Numbered from the stretch's first letter, positions 37,074-46,632 are shown. The stretch: 64,000 bases of DNA from Rhodoblastus acidophilus (GCF_900187365.1 NZ_FYDG01000002.1:248001-312000), one strand, 5' to 3'. Translations and numbers: made by a program. The notes: generated from the letters alone by a model not told the origin.

Positions 37074-37580
37074 ATGTCTGACCTTATCGCCATCGTCTAT
37101 CCCAACGAGCATGACGCCGAAACGGTGCGCACGCGCCTTTTCGAGATGCAAAAAGAGTATTTGATCGAGATCGGCGACGCTGTGATCGCCGTGAAAAGCG
37201 CCGACGGCCAGGTGAAGCTGAACCAGCTGTTCAGCACCACGGCGGCCGGCGCGGTCTCCGGCGGCTTCTGGGGCATGCTCATCGGGACGCTGTTCCTGAT
37301 GCCGTTCGCCGGCGCGGCCTTGGGCGCGGCGACCGGAGCGCTCGGCGGCGCGCTGGCCGACTTCGGCGTCGACGACAAGTTCATGACGGATCTGACGGAA
37401 ACGGTTCAGCCCGGCAACGCCGTGTTGTTCGTCCTGATTCGCAAGATGACGGCCGACAAGGTGCTCGACGGCATCAAGGGCCTCGGCGGCGTGGTGCTGC
37501 GCACCTCCTTCGACCATGAAAAAGAACAGAAATTGCGGGACGCGCTTCACCCGCGCCCCGCGACCGGCGCGGGCGCTTGA
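37074..37580 (+). CDS. DUF1269 membrane protein
   Basis: This 168-residue protein has the DUF1269 pattern: L-I-A-I-V-Y-P-N-E-H-D-A-E at the start, a central Gly-rich hydrophobic hairpin (S-G-G-F-W-G-M-L-I-G, then G-A-A-T-G-A-L-G-G-A-L-A-D), D-D-K-F-M near residue 103 and V-L-F-V-L-I in the C-terminal half. It resembles small glycine-zipper stress proteins anchored in membranes. Start ATG 37074 has TCAGGAG upstream. Function is not established. The gene is monocistronic, with a hairpin downstream. Confidence 0.85.
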   Translation: MSDLIAIVYPNEHDAETVRTRLFEMQKEYLIEIGDAVIAVKSADGQVKLNQLFSTTAAGAVSGGFWGMLIGTLFLMPFAGAALGAATGALGGALADFGVDDKFMTDLTETVQPGNAVLFVLIRKMTADKVLDGIKGLGGVVLRTSFDHEKEQKLRDALHPRPATGAGA

Positions 37581-37639
37581 CACTATAACCTTATTTTACA
37601 TATTGTAGCTTTGGCGACCGCGTCACCACGTCGTCACCC

Positions 37640-37676
37640 GCCCGTCCCATCACGCCCTCGATGGGGCGGGCTTCTT
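37640..37676 (+). terminator. Intrinsic-type terminator after the DUF1269 gene
   Basis: GCCCGTCCCATC (37640-37651) pairs with GATGGGGCGGGC (37660-37671) over 12 bp with one G-T pair; the loop is ACGCCCTC. TTCTT follows. The hairpin is strong but the T-run is short, so termination is likely but not certain. Confidence 0.6.
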
Positions 37677-37859
37677 GCATCGCCCCGCGCGAAAAGCCGC
37701 GCGCCGACGCGCGCGACGCCCTCGCCGCTTGCCTAAACGGCGCAACGGGGCGACGATCCCAATTGTCATCAAACCGAAACATTCCCGGCGCATCGACATC
37801 GTCCGCGAATGCGCGCAAAAACCTGCTTTCAGCACTCCAGGCGGACGTTGAGATTCCCG

Positions 37860-38762
37860 ATGCCCCTTTCCCGCAAAATCGCTTTGGGCAGCTTGGCGGT
37901 CAGCCTGATCGTGCTGCTGATCAAGGGCTTGGCGTATCGCGTCACCGGCAGCGTCGCGCTGTTCTCCGACGCGCTGGAAAGCGTCATCAACGTCATCACC
38001 GCCCTCGCGGCCATCGGCGCGATCCGCTTCGCCGCTGAACCGGCGGACGACAGACATCCTTATGGCCATCAAAAGGCGGAATATCTTTCGGCCGTCGTGG
38101 TCGGCGTTCTCATCGTGCTCGCCGGCGTCGCCATTCTCCATGAAGCCTACAACAGCCTGCTCGCGCCCAAGCCAATCGACGCGCCTCTGCTCGGCGTCGC
38201 CATCAGCAGCGTCGCCACTGTTCTCAATGCGGCCTGGAGCGCCGTGCTGGTCCGGCAGGGGCGGCGACACCATTCCGCGGCTTTGGTCGCGGACGGAAAA
38301 CACCTGCTCGCGGATGTCGTGACGTCCGCCGGCGTGGCGGCCGGCGTCGGACTGGCGATCGTCACGGGAATTCATGTTCTGGACGCGGTGGTCGCCGGCC
38401 TGGTCGCGCTCCACGTCCTCTGGAGCGGCTGGGAGGTTTTCAAGGAAAATTCCGGCAGCCTGCTCGACGAGACCGTTCCTGACGATCAACTTGCGACCAT
38501 TCGGCAGGTTCTCGCCGATCACGCCCAGGATGCGATCGAGTTTCACGATTTGCGCACGCGCTATGCCGGCAAAGCCACCTTCATCGATCTGCATCTTGTC
38601 GTTCCCGGCGAGATGACCGTCGCCCGCTCGCACGAAATCTGCGACCGGATCGAAGCCGCGCTGACGCAGGCTTTGCTGGAAGCCGTCGTCACCATCCATG
38701 TCGAGCCGCATGACAGGGCCGAGACGGCGGCGGTCCCTCGCCCCTTGACGTCCGCGACATAG
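37860..38762 (+). CDS. Cation diffusion facilitator (CDF) metal exporter
   Basis: This 300-residue protein has the CDF fold: six hydrophobic helices, R-H-P-Y-G-H-Q-K-A-E-Y near residue 66, a helix-5 metal motif H148-x-x-x-D152, and a C-terminal cytoplasmic domain (about 215-300). In helix 2 the usual H/D-x-x-x-D is replaced by E40-x-x-x-N44, which points to a selectivity class other than the classical zinc one, possibly Mn or Fe; this is inference. It exports divalent metal using the proton gradient. ATG 37860 is chosen by homology of the start; ATG 37809 is possible. The MgtC-like gene follows after 37 bases. Confidence 0.9.
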   Translation: MPLSRKIALGSLAVSLIVLLIKGLAYRVTGSVALFSDALESVINVITALAAIGAIRFAAEPADDRHPYGHQKAEYLSAVVVGVLIVLAGVAILHEAYNSLLAPKPIDAPLLGVAISSVATVLNAAWSAVLVRQGRRHHSAALVADGKHLLADVVTSAGVAAGVGLAIVTGIHVLDAVVAGLVALHVLWSGWEVFKENSGSLLDETVPDDQLATIRQVLADHAQDAIEFHDLRTRYAGKATFIDLHLVVPGEMTVARSHEICDRIEAALTQALLEAVVTIHVEPHDRAETAAVPRPLTSAT

Positions 38763-38799
38763 CAACGCGCGCTGCGCCGAATTCGCGAGGGGCGGCATC

Positions 38800-39507
38800 A
38801 TGATCAAGGTCGAAATCGGGCCTGCGATGGATTTGACGATCAGCGTCGCCGTGGCCTTCGCGCTGGCGACGCTGATCGGCGCCGAACGGCAGTACCGCCA
38901 GCGCAGCGCAGGGCTCAGGACCAATGTTCTGGTCGCCGTGGGCGCGGCGACATTTGTTTCGCTTGGCTTTCGCATCAGCGGCCCGGCGGGCGCGGCGCAG
39001 ATCGCGGCCTATGTGGTGTCCGGCATCGGCTTTCTCGGCGCCGGCGCGATCATGAAGGAGGGCAGCAAGGTCTGGGGTCTCAACACCGCGGCGACGCTGT
39101 GGTGTTCCGCCGCGATTGGCGCGCTGTCGGGCTATGGCCTCGTCGTCGAGGCCGCCGTCGTCACGGCGGCGGTGCTGGCCGGCAACACGCTGCTGCGGCC
39201 CTTGGTCGACGCCATCAACCGCGCGCCTTTTGACGAGCGGACGTCGGAAGCGACCTACGCCGTGCATGTGATGACCGAAGCCGAACATGTCGGCGCGGTG
39301 CGCGAACATGTCATCGAGGTGCTGGAGGCGGCGAGCTATCCGATCCGCGATGTCGAGGTGGTCGAACGGTCCGACGAGATCACCGAAGTGGTCGCCACCC
39401 TCGTCAGCACGGCGGTCGAGCCGGCGGAACTGGATGCGGCGGCGGAGAAAATCGCGACCTCGCCCCGCGTGTCCCACGCCAGTTGGTCGTCGAACGCCGA
39501 GGAGTGA
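38800..39507 (+). CDS. MgtC/SapB-family membrane protein
   Basis: This 235-residue protein has an N-terminal membrane domain of four to five helices with the family motifs L-I-G-A-E-R-Q, G-L-R-T-N-x-L-V-A-x-G, I-G-F-L-G-A-G-A-I-M-K and N-T-A-A-T-L-W. A C-terminal ACT-like soluble domain (about 150-235) follows. MgtC proteins help bacteria in low-Mg or acidic conditions; several act by inhibiting F-type ATPase, others have unknown roles. The start ATG 38800 lies 37 bases after the CDF gene. Its terminal codons provide the GAGGAG ribosome site for the porin gene just downstream. Confidence 0.9.
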   Translation: MIKVEIGPAMDLTISVAVAFALATLIGAERQYRQRSAGLRTNVLVAVGAATFVSLGFRISGPAGAAQIAAYVVSGIGFLGAGAIMKEGSKVWGLNTAATLWCSAAIGALSGYGLVVEAAVVTAAVLAGNTLLRPLVDAINRAPFDERTSEATYAVHVMTEAEHVGAVREHVIEVLEAASYPIRDVEVVERSDEITEVVATLVSTAVEPAELDAAAEKIATSPRVSHASWSSNAEE

Positions 39508-39511
39508 CGGG

Positions 39512-40961
39512 GTGAAACATTCTTCCGCGCGCCTTTGACCCCCGCCGCCTTCGCTGGTTCGCGACAGCGGCGCTCGTTACGGTCGGCGCGGCGACGGCGG
39601 CGGCCCAGCAAGCCGCCGAGCGCGATCCCTCCGACGACGTCAACACGCCTCTGTCCGCCGCCGCCAATATCGGCCAGCAATCCGTCGGCGCGCTGCTGCC
39701 CGAACCTCTGGCGAGCTGGAACGGCCTGCGCCCCGCTCTGGCCCAGAAGGGCCTGGCTTTCGCCTTCACTTACCAAGCCGACCCCATGGCCAATGTTTCC
39801 GGCGGATTGCGGACGGGCGCGCGCTATATCGGCCGCGCGCAGGCGGCGGCGGACTTCAATCCCGAACCGCTCATCGGCTGGACGGGCGCGCTGGCGCACG
39901 CGTCGATCTATCAGATCCACGGGGTCGGCCTGACGGGCGCGTCTATCGGCTCCTACGCCACCGTCTCCGACATCGAGGCGCTCGCCACGACGCGTCTCAA
40001 CGAAGTCTGGCTCGAACAGAAGCTCAACGACCATCTGTCGCTGCGGGTCGGCCAACTCGCGGTCGATAGCGAGTTTTTCCTCACGCCCTACCTCGGAATC
40101 GGCATTGGCGGAACCTTCGGATGGCCGGCGATCGCAACCGCCAACCTGCCGAGCGGCGGCATCGTCTATCCCCTGGCCGCGCCGGCGGCGCGCATCAAGA
40201 TCACGGCGAACGATCGGGTCGCGCTGCTCGCCGCCGTGTTCAACGGCGATCCCGCGGGTCCCGGCGCCGGCGACCCGCAGAAGCGCAACGCCTACGGCCT
40301 CAATTTCCGCATCGCCGACGCGCCCTTCGTGATCGGGGAGGCGCAAATCAAATATGGCGCGGAGACGGGTTCGGTCCTGCCGGGCACGCTGCGGATCGGA
40401 GGCTGGCGGCATTTCGGACGGTTCGCCGACGAACGGTTCGCCAGCGACGGGCGGTCGATCTGGGACCCGCGCGGGAGCGGCGCGCCGCTGCAACATCGCG
40501 GCGATATCGCCATCTACGGCGTCCTCGACCAGCAAGTGCTGCAAAGGCCCGACAAAACGGATGACGGCGTGTTCGCCTTCGGACGCATCGCCTGGGCGCC
40601 GTCGGACCGCAACACGATTGATTTATACGTGGACGGAGGCCTGACCTTTCTGGGCATGATCCCGGATCGTCCCGACGACCAGCTGGCGTTTCTCGGCGCT
40701 TTCGCGCGGGTCGGCGCCGCAGCCCGCGCCGCCGACCTCGACGCCAACGCCTTCACCGAGGCAAACCGCGCCGCGCGGACTTACGAGTCGATTCTCGAAG
40801 CGACCTATTCGTTCAAGGCGGCCACGGGCGTTCTCGTCCAACCGAGCCTGCAGTATGTCATTCATCCCGGCGGCGGCGCGCCGGCCCCGAACGAACCGAT
40901 CGCCCTTCGGTCCATTCCCAACGCTTTCGTCGTCGGCGTGCGAACGACGGTTCAGTATTGA
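39512..40961 (+). CDS. OprB-family carbohydrate-selective porin (apparent 5' frameshift)
   Basis: The barrel frame is intact to the stop and carries OprB-like elements: L-A-Q-K-G-L-A-F-A-F-T-Y-Q-A-D near the mature start, an R-L-N-E-V-W-L-E-Q strand, F-G-W-P in the middle, and a C-terminal aromatic (V-Q-Y) for outer-membrane insertion. The barrel frame upstream of 39786 encodes a good signal peptide (R-R-L-R-W-F-A-T-A-A-L-V, cleavage near A-A-A-Q) but no ATG, GTG or TTG. GTG 39512, 7 bases after GAGGAG, starts V-K-H-S-S-A-R-L-stop in another frame. Removing one base in 39527-39533 would join the two. It is thus either a real or sequencing frameshift, or uses a rare ATT at 39519. It would take up sugars through the outer membrane. 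Confidence 0.7.
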
Positions 40962-41096
40962 GCGCCAGCTCAACCGAACTGCATGAGGCTTGGGCGCCTA
41001 TCCGTCGATTGGGCCGATTTCCGATTCCGGCGGATTGGAGGACGTTGCGTCGAATCCGCACCCTCGAACCGGGCGCCGGTGAAAATCTTGAAAAAC

Positions 41097-41173
<77 letters not shown>

Positions 41174-41275
41174 GCAGGCCGCCAAGCGTCCAGCCGCCAT
41201 TGCGCTTCACGCTCTAGCACAAAAATGTTCATAAAAAAACATTTCGCGCAACGGCTCCTGTTTAAGCTCACACCC

Positions 41276-42070
41276 ATGCGCCTGTCCGTCATTGCCGCCT
41301 GTCTGATCGCTGGCCTGGGAAATCCCGCGCTCGGCGCCGAGGGGCGCGAGAGCGTGCGCGAGCATGTCGAGGTGGTCGCCGTTGGCGATCGCTTGGAGAT
41401 GCGTCTGGCCGATGGGCGCGTGGTCGTCATGCCCACGCTTGAACCGCAGCGCGCCAGCGCCGCCGAGCCCGAGCGCGACAAGGCCGTCGCCGCGCAGGTT
41501 CTGGCGCTGGTGCAAGGCAAGACCCTCACGCTGCAGCCGCTCGGCGCAGCCGACCGTTGGGGCCGCGTGCCGGCGCGGCTGTTCCTGCCCGACGCCGAAG
41601 ACTCCGTCGATGAACTCCTGCTCGCCGCGGGCCTCGCCATGCGCGCCGCCGTGGCGGCCCCCGAAAGCGCGCGCCGCGCCGAAGACGCCGCGCGCGAAGC
41701 GGGCGTCGGCCTCTGGGCCGATCCGGCCTTCCACGCGCTGGCGCCCAACCGTCCCCAGGATTTCTCCGGGCGCGAGGGCGCGCTGGCCCTGGTCGAAGGG
41801 CAAGTCGGATCCATCGGCCGCACGCGGACGCGCATTTATCTCAACTTCGGCGGCTGGGGCGGCTTTTACGCCAGCGTGGCCCAGCGTAACTGGCCGGCGT
41901 TCGAGCGCGCGGGATTTTCCGAGACGAGTCTTCGAAATCGAAAGCTTCGCCTGCGCGGTATTGTCGATTTGGACCGCGCCCCCCACATGGAATTGTTCCA
42001 TCCCGAGCAAATCGAGTTTATGGATGAGCCGCCGCGCGCGGCGGCGCAACCATCCGATCCGAAATTCTGA
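41276..42070 (+). CDS. Exported thermonuclease-like (SNase-domain) protein
   Basis: This 264-residue protein has a signal peptide (M-R-L-S-V-I-A-A-C-L-I-A-G, cleavage near A-L-G-A) and a staphylococcal-nuclease-like fold. Visible elements are D-R-L-E-M-R-L-A-D-G-R-V-V early and D-R-W-G-R-V-P-A-R-L-F plus V-G-L-W-A in the middle, the latter matching the SNase D-R-Y-G-R-x-L-A and G-x-G-x-W pattern. Classical catalytic Arg/Glu residues (D-x-P-E/R) are not clear, so nuclease activity is uncertain. A start at ATG 41225 would lengthen the signal. It precedes the M48 protease by 21 bases on the same strand. Confidence 0.75.
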   Translation: MRLSVIAACLIAGLGNPALGAEGRESVREHVEVVAVGDRLEMRLADGRVVVMPTLEPQRASAAEPERDKAVAAQVLALVQGKTLTLQPLGAADRWGRVPARLFLPDAEDSVDELLLAAGLAMRAAVAAPESARRAEDAAREAGVGLWADPAFHALAPNRPQDFSGREGALALVEGQVGSIGRTRTRIYLNFGGWGGFYASVAQRNWPAFERAGFSETSLRNRKLRLRGIVDLDRAPHMELFHPEQIEFMDEPPRAAAQPSDPKF

Positions 42071-42091
42071 CGGCCCAGGACGAAAGAGGAA

Positions 42092-43558
42092 ATGTCGAAG
42101 CGAACGCCGGCGTGGCGCAGTCCTGGAGGCATCATCGGTCTGGGACTTTCCCTCGCAACGCCGCTCCTGGTTTCCGCGTGCTCGACCCTTGAGCGGCAGG
42201 GCATGTCCGGCGCCGTCGAGACGCCCGCGCCGCCAGCCCCCAAGCCGCCGGTCTCCGACACCGCCGAGCGCAAGAAGCTGGTGGCCATGTTCGGCGGCGA
42301 ATATCGCTGGCCCCGGGCGGAAAATTACCTGAACGAGGTGCTCGGCAAACTGGCGCGCGTCAGCGACACGCCCAGCCAGCCCTATCGCGTCACCATCCTC
42401 AATTCGGGCGCGATCAATGCGTTCGCCCTGCCCTCCGGCGATCTGTTCGTCACCCGGGGCCTGCTGGCGCTGGCCAATGACACAGCGGAAATCGCCGCCG
42501 TGATGGCCCATGAGATCGGCCATGTCACCGCGCGCCACGCCTTCCTGCGCGCCGAGCAGGAAAAGACGGCGCAGGTGATCACGCGCGCCGCCACGGTGAT
42601 CCAGAGCCGGCATAAGGGCGAACAGGTCGAGACCTCATCCGCCTTGTCGCTGGCCGGGTTCTCGCGCCAGCAGGAGCTGGAGGCGGATCGCATCGGCATA
42701 AGGGCGGCGGCTCGGGCGGGCTACGACCCGTTTGGCGCCGCGCGTTTCCTCAATTCGCTGGAACGCGCCTCCGAACTGCGCGACCAGGCGACGGGCCAGA
42801 AGAGCGACAAGCCCGACCTGCTCTCAACCCACCCCTCCACGCCGGAGCGCATTTCCGCCGCGCTGGGCGAGGCGCGGCAGATCGGCGCCCCCGGCATCGG
42901 CGACGCGGCGCGGGGGGCCTATCTGGCCGCTATCGACGGGATGACCTTCGGCGACGATCCCAAGGACGGCGCCATCGTCGGACGCCGCTTCGTGCATCCG
43001 CGCCTTGGCTTCACCTTTGAGGCGCCCGAGGGATTCACGCTGGAAAACTCCCACTCGGCGGTGCTGGGCGTCGCCAATGGCGGCGCCGAAGCCTTGCGGC
43101 TCGACAGCGTGCGCGCGCCCGCCGGCAAGCCCCTCGCCGAATATCTGACCTCCGGCTGGATCGACGGGCTGCTGGCTTCCACCATTGAATCGGGCCAGGT
43201 CAACGGCCTTTCGGCCGTCTTCGCCGACGCGCGCGCCGGGGAATGGAACTTCCGCGTCGCCGTGATCGCCTATCGCGACGATCTCTATCGCATCATTTTC
43301 GCGGTGAAGGCGCTGACGCCCGAAGCGCAGCAGCAATTCGCCGCCTCATTCGCCAGTTTCCGCGCGCTCGCGCCCGAGGAGGTCAAGCTCAGCACGGCCT
43401 TGCGCCTGCGCGTCGTCGTCGCGGGGGCGAAGGATACCGAGGCGACGCTGGAGGGACGGATGGCGATCGATCACCCGGCCGAGCAGTTCCACACGCTGAA
43501 CGCGCTCGGGGACGCCGGCGTGAAGCCCGGAGACAGCTACAAGATCATCGCCAATTGA
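42092..43558 (+). CDS. M48-family lipoprotein metalloprotease (BepA/YfgC-like)
   Basis: This 488-residue protein has a lipobox (L-L-V-S-A-C, Cys30), so it is a periplasmic lipoprotein. The zinc motif H-E-I-G-H lies near residue 142, with the third ligand in E-L-E-A-D-R-I-G about 55 residues later. The C-terminal half (about 290-488) is a separate beta-rich region. BepA-like proteases degrade or assist misassembled outer-membrane proteins. Both catalytic elements are intact. The stop is followed by the convergent secB and its terminator. Confidence 0.92.
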   Translation: MSKRTPAWRSPGGIIGLGLSLATPLLVSACSTLERQGMSGAVETPAPPAPKPPVSDTAERKKLVAMFGGEYRWPRAENYLNEVLGKLARVSDTPSQPYRVTILNSGAINAFALPSGDLFVTRGLLALANDTAEIAAVMAHEIGHVTARHAFLRAEQEKTAQVITRAATVIQSRHKGEQVETSSALSLAGFSRQQELEADRIGIRAAARAGYDPFGAARFLNSLERASELRDQATGQKSDKPDLLSTHPSTPERISAALGEARQIGAPGIGDAARGAYLAAIDGMTFGDDPKDGAIVGRRFVHPRLGFTFEAPEGFTLENSHSAVLGVANGGAEALRLDSVRAPAGKPLAEYLTSGWIDGLLASTIESGQVNGLSAVFADARAGEWNFRVAVIAYRDDLYRIIFAVKALTPEAQQQFAASFASFRALAPEEVKLSTALRLRVVVAGAKDTEATLEGRMAIDHPAEQFHTLNALGDAGVKPGDSYKIIAN

Positions 43559-43586
43559 GCCGTCGCCAATAGCCGGGCGGCCCATG

Positions 43587-43614
43587 AAAAAACCCCTGGC
43601 CTGCGCCAGGGGTT
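43587..43614 (-). terminator. Intrinsic terminator of secB
   Basis: On the minus strand AACCCCTGGC-GCAG-GCCAGGGGTT forms a perfect 10-bp stem and is followed by a run of T (complement of 43587-43590). Located 40 bases after the secB stop; it may also serve the M48 gene on the other strand. Confidence 0.85.
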
Positions 43615-43653
43615 CGAATTCGTCGGGATGAAGCCTCACCCCGCGGCGGCGCC

Positions 43654-44121
43654 TCAGGCGTTCGCGCCCTGCTCGGCCGCCTGCTGCATGCGCTGGGCGT
43701 AGAGCGTGGCGAAATCGATCGGATCGAGATAGAGCGGGGGGAAACCGCCGTTGCGCACGGCCTCGGCGACGATCTGGCGCGCGAAGGGGAACAGCAGGCG
43801 CGGGCATTCGATCATCACGACCGGATGCGACTGTTCGGCCGGAATATTGACCAGCCGAAACACGCCGGCATAGGTCAGCTCGAACTTGAACAGGGCTTCG
43901 GCGCCTTCGCCGGCCGAGCCTTCGAGCAGAATCTCGACCTCGAAGTCATGCTCGGCGAGCTGCTTGGCGTTGACGTTCACCTGGATGTTGATATTGGGCG
44001 ACTTTTCCTGCGGCCCCAGCGAACGCGGCGCGTTGGGGTTCTCGAAAGAAAGGTCCTTGCAGTACTGGACAAGGCAATTCAACGCCGGCGCATTGGCCTG
44101 GGCGCCATTTGTCTCGGTCAT
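43654..44121 (-). CDS. secB: Protein-export chaperone SecB
   Basis: This 155-residue protein has the SecB core: [42 protein letters not shown] and [10 protein letters not shown]. SecB holds precursors unfolded and passes them to SecA. Length and motifs are normal. It is followed by its own terminator. In many Rhizobiales chromosomes it lies near the replication origin with fxsA, tim44, mltA and smr, the same set seen here. Confidence 0.98.
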   Translation of the reverse strand: MTETNGAQANAPALNCLVQYCKDLSFENPNAPRSLGPQEKSPNINIQVNVNAKQLAEHDFEVEILLEGSAGEGAEALFKFELTYAGVFRLVNIPAEQSHPVVMIECPRLLFPFARQIVAEAVRNGGFPPLYLDPIDFATLYAQRMQQAAEQGANA

Positions 44122-44283
44122 GAAAATCTCCTGTTTCGGGCTGGGCCCGCTGCGTCGGTGAGAACCCTCCGCCGCCGCGAATTCTCTCGACGGGACGCAA
44201 GGCGGCGGGACTCCGCCTGCGTCGCGCCTAGCACGAAACGCGGCTCGAAAACAAGGCGCGGACGTAAAGGCAGGGCGCGGGCC

Positions 44284-44745
44284 TCAGGGCCGGCGCCGCT
44301 CCGAGGACGCGTCGGTGATTCGCCATTCGCCGGGCCTGAGGTCGATCGACGTGATTTCAGGATCGCCGCGCCGAACCGGGCGCGCCCGCATTTTCAGCGC
44401 GAGATCGTCGCGCACCGACGGTATGGTGAGCACGAGGCCGACGAGATCTGACAAAAAGCCGGGCAGAATCAGCAGCAGGGCGCCAAAAGCGCCGATCAGG
44501 CCCTCGGCCACCGCGCCCTCGCGCGGCGTCGTTCCCTGAATGGCGGCGCGCACGCGGTTCAACGCCACATTGGCGTTCTCCCGCAGCAGCGAGAAACCGA
44601 ACAGCGTCGTGAGCACGCCCGCGATCAAGGCGCCGCCGAGACCGATGACCCGCGCGACCGCGTAGAAGGCGGCAAGCTCGGCCGCCACCCAGATCATCAG
44701 CACCGGTCCGAATACCGAGCGGAACAGGACCGCAAAGCCTTTCAT
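44284..44745 (-). CDS. fxsA: FxsA-family inner-membrane protein
   Basis: This 153-residue protein has the FxsA pattern with E-x-A-x-F/Y-x-V near residue 22, four hydrophobic segments, G-F-S-L-L-R-E-N-A, and L-L-I-L-P-G-F-L-S-D-L-V-G, which is the strongest family signature. A polar C-terminal tail follows. FxsA sequesters phage F exclusion in E. coli; its cellular role is unknown. ATG 44745 is used because the extension upstream is not conserved. It is divergent from the Tim44-like gene. Confidence 0.9.
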   Translation of the reverse strand: MKGFAVLFRSVFGPVLMIWVAAELAAFYAVARVIGLGGALIAGVLTTLFGFSLLRENANVALNRVRAAIQGTTPREGAVAEGLIGAFGALLLILPGFLSDLVGLVLTIPSVRDDLALKMRARPVRRGDPEITSIDLRPGEWRITDASSERRRP

Positions 44746-44861
44746 GCGCTCACTCTCTCCCGTCGTCGCCGCCTTGCTGGCGGGGGCGCTCAATGCTACC
44801 CATCGCATCATATGGCCGCGCAATCGCTGCGGCGCAACGCCGGCCTGTCACGAGGGGCGCC

Positions 44862-45509
44862 ATGCAGGTTGATTCCGTCACCGTTATTTTCGTCGTTCTC
44901 GCCGTTTTTGTCTTGTGGAAGTTGCGTTCGGTGCTGGGCGAGCGGGAAGGTTTTGAACAAAGATTTGAAAACGGCCCGCCAGCCGCCACGCCCGCCGCGC
45001 CGCAGCAAACTTCGCCGATGGAGCTGGAATGGGCCGAGTGCGCCGAGCGCGGCGGCCCCGTCTGGCGCGGTTTCGAGGAAATCGCGCGGGCGCAGCGCGA
45101 TTTTTCGCCGAAGAACTTTCTGGCCGGCGCGCGCTCGGCTTATGAGATGATCGTCCAGGCCTTTTCCAATGGCGACGAAGAGGCGCTGCGTTCGCTCACC
45201 AGCCCCGACGTGCTCGCCGGGTTCAAGACCGCGCTCGACGAGCGAAAGGCGCAGGGCCAGACCATGCAGACCACGCTGGTCGGCCTGAACGACGCGAAAA
45301 TCGTCGAGGCGCGCGTCGACAAGACCCTCGCCATTGTCGCGGTCCGGTTCGACGGCCAGTTCATCACCGCCACGCACGGGCCGGATGGCGCGCTGGTCGA
45401 AGGCGATCCCCACACCGCCTCCAATGTAGTGGATGTCTGGACTTTCGCCCGGCCGCACGATGCGACGACCCCGAACTGGACGCTGGTCGCGACCTCGCCG
45501 GGCCAATGA
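44862..45509 (+). CDS. Tim44-like domain protein
   Basis: This 215-residue protein begins with a single membrane segment (V-T-V-I-F-V-V-L-A-V-F-V-L-W-K-L-R), then a linker and a Tim44-like domain (about 80-215; F-L-x-G-A-R-x-A-Y-E-M-I-V-x-A-F, and D-V-W-T-F-A-R near the end). Homologues lie beside mltA and secB in Rhizobiales and have been linked to inner-membrane or envelope protein handling. ATG 44862 is chosen to give the membrane anchor at the very N-terminus. Its stop overlaps the mltA start (ATGA). Confidence 0.88.
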   Translation: MQVDSVTVIFVVLAVFVLWKLRSVLGEREGFEQRFENGPPAATPAAPQQTSPMELEWAECAERGGPVWRGFEEIARAQRDFSPKNFLAGARSAYEMIVQAFSNGDEEALRSLTSPDVLAGFKTALDERKAQGQTMQTTLVGLNDAKIVEARVDKTLAIVAVRFDGQFITATHGPDGALVEGDPHTASNVVDVWTFARPHDATTPNWTLVATSPGQ

Positions 45510-46627
45510 TCTTTTCACGCGCGATCGCCTTCGCGGCGCTGTTTGCGGGATTTGGCGCGTCCGCCTGCCCTTGCGTCGCTGAAGGGCGCGGCTATGCGCT
45601 GGAGCCGGCGGCCTGGAGCGATTTGCCAGGCGACGAGCGGCCCGGCGAGGCGCTCGCGCTCTGGCGCAAGACGTGCCGCAAGGTTCCGGTCGCGCCCAAC
45701 CTGCCTGAACTGAGCGCGCCGGCCTGGCGAAAGGCCTGTTCGGCCGCGCAAGCCGGCGCGGCGGACGTGTTCCGCCGCCATTTCCAGCCCTACCGGGTGG
45801 TTCCGGACACTGCGCCGGACTCGTTTTTCACCGGCTATTACCAGCCGGAAATTCCGGGATCGCTGACGCAAAGCCGCGAATATCCGACCCCGGTGTATGG
45901 CCGGCCGCCCGATCTGGTGGCGACGTCGCAACTCCCGGGCCTGACCGCCGCCCGGCGCGGGAACGGCGGCCTCGAACCCTATCCCGACCGCGCCGCCATC
46001 GAGGACGGCGCGCTCGACGCCGTTCGCGGCTTGCGCAAGCTGGTCTATCTGCGCGACCGGGCCGACCTGTTCCTGGCGCAGGTGCAGGGCTCGGCGCGGG
46101 TGCGCCTGCCCGACGGGCGCGTCTATCGCCTGGGTTTCGCCGGGCGCAACGGCCAGCCCTATACCGCGCTGGCGCGCATTCTGGTTCAGCGCGGCGTCGC
46201 CACGCCCGCCGAAATGACCATGCCGCGCCTGATCGCCTGGTTGCGGGCGCATGGCCTGCAAAAGGGCGAGGAAGGCGACGAATTGCTGCGCCAGAACCGC
46301 TCCTTCGTGTTTTTCGAGGGCGCGATCGACCGCGACGCCAAACAGCCCGAAGGCGCGAGCGGCGCCGCGCTGACGCCCTTGCGCTCCATTGCGGTGGACA
46401 AGGCCATGTGGCCCTATGGCCTGCCATTTCTCATCGACGCCGCCCTGCCCTGGCGCGGCGACGCGCCCGAACCGTTCCGCCGCGTGATGATCGCGCAGGA
46501 CACCGGCGCGGCCATTGTCGGGCCGGGACGGGCCGACATCTATTTCGGCCTGGGCGACGCGGCCGGCCTGCGGGCCGGCGCCTTGCGTCACCACGGGCAA
46601 TTGTATCTGCTGCTGCCGAAGGAGTAG
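45506..46627 (+). CDS. mltA: Membrane-bound lytic murein transglycosylase A
   Basis: This 373-residue protein has a signal peptide (cleavage near C-V-A-E) and the MltA barrel: F-F-T-G-Y-Y-Q-P-E-I, V-Y-G-R-P-P-D-L, Q-V-Q-G-S-A-R-V, N-R-S-F-V-F-F, and the 3D-domain D-T-G-A-A-I-V-G-P-G-R-A-D-I-Y with its catalytic Asp. It cleaves peptidoglycan glycan strands. It starts inside the Tim44-gene stop (ATGA). An early cysteine pair could be a lipid site but no clear lipobox is seen. It is followed by the Smr gene. Confidence 0.95.
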   Translation: MIFSRAIAFAALFAGFGASACPCVAEGRGYALEPAAWSDLPGDERPGEALALWRKTCRKVPVAPNLPELSAPAWRKACSAAQAGAADVFRRHFQPYRVVPDTAPDSFFTGYYQPEIPGSLTQSREYPTPVYGRPPDLVATSQLPGLTAARRGNGGLEPYPDRAAIEDGALDAVRGLRKLVYLRDRADLFLAQVQGSARVRLPDGRVYRLGFAGRNGQPYTALARILVQRGVATPAEMTMPRLIAWLRAHGLQKGEEGDELLRQNRSFVFFEGAIDRDAKQPEGASGAALTPLRSIAVDKAMWPYGLPFLIDAALPWRGDAPEPFRRVMIAQDTGAAIVGPGRADIYFGLGDAAGLRAGALRHHGQLYLLLPKE

Positions 46628-46632
46628 GACGC

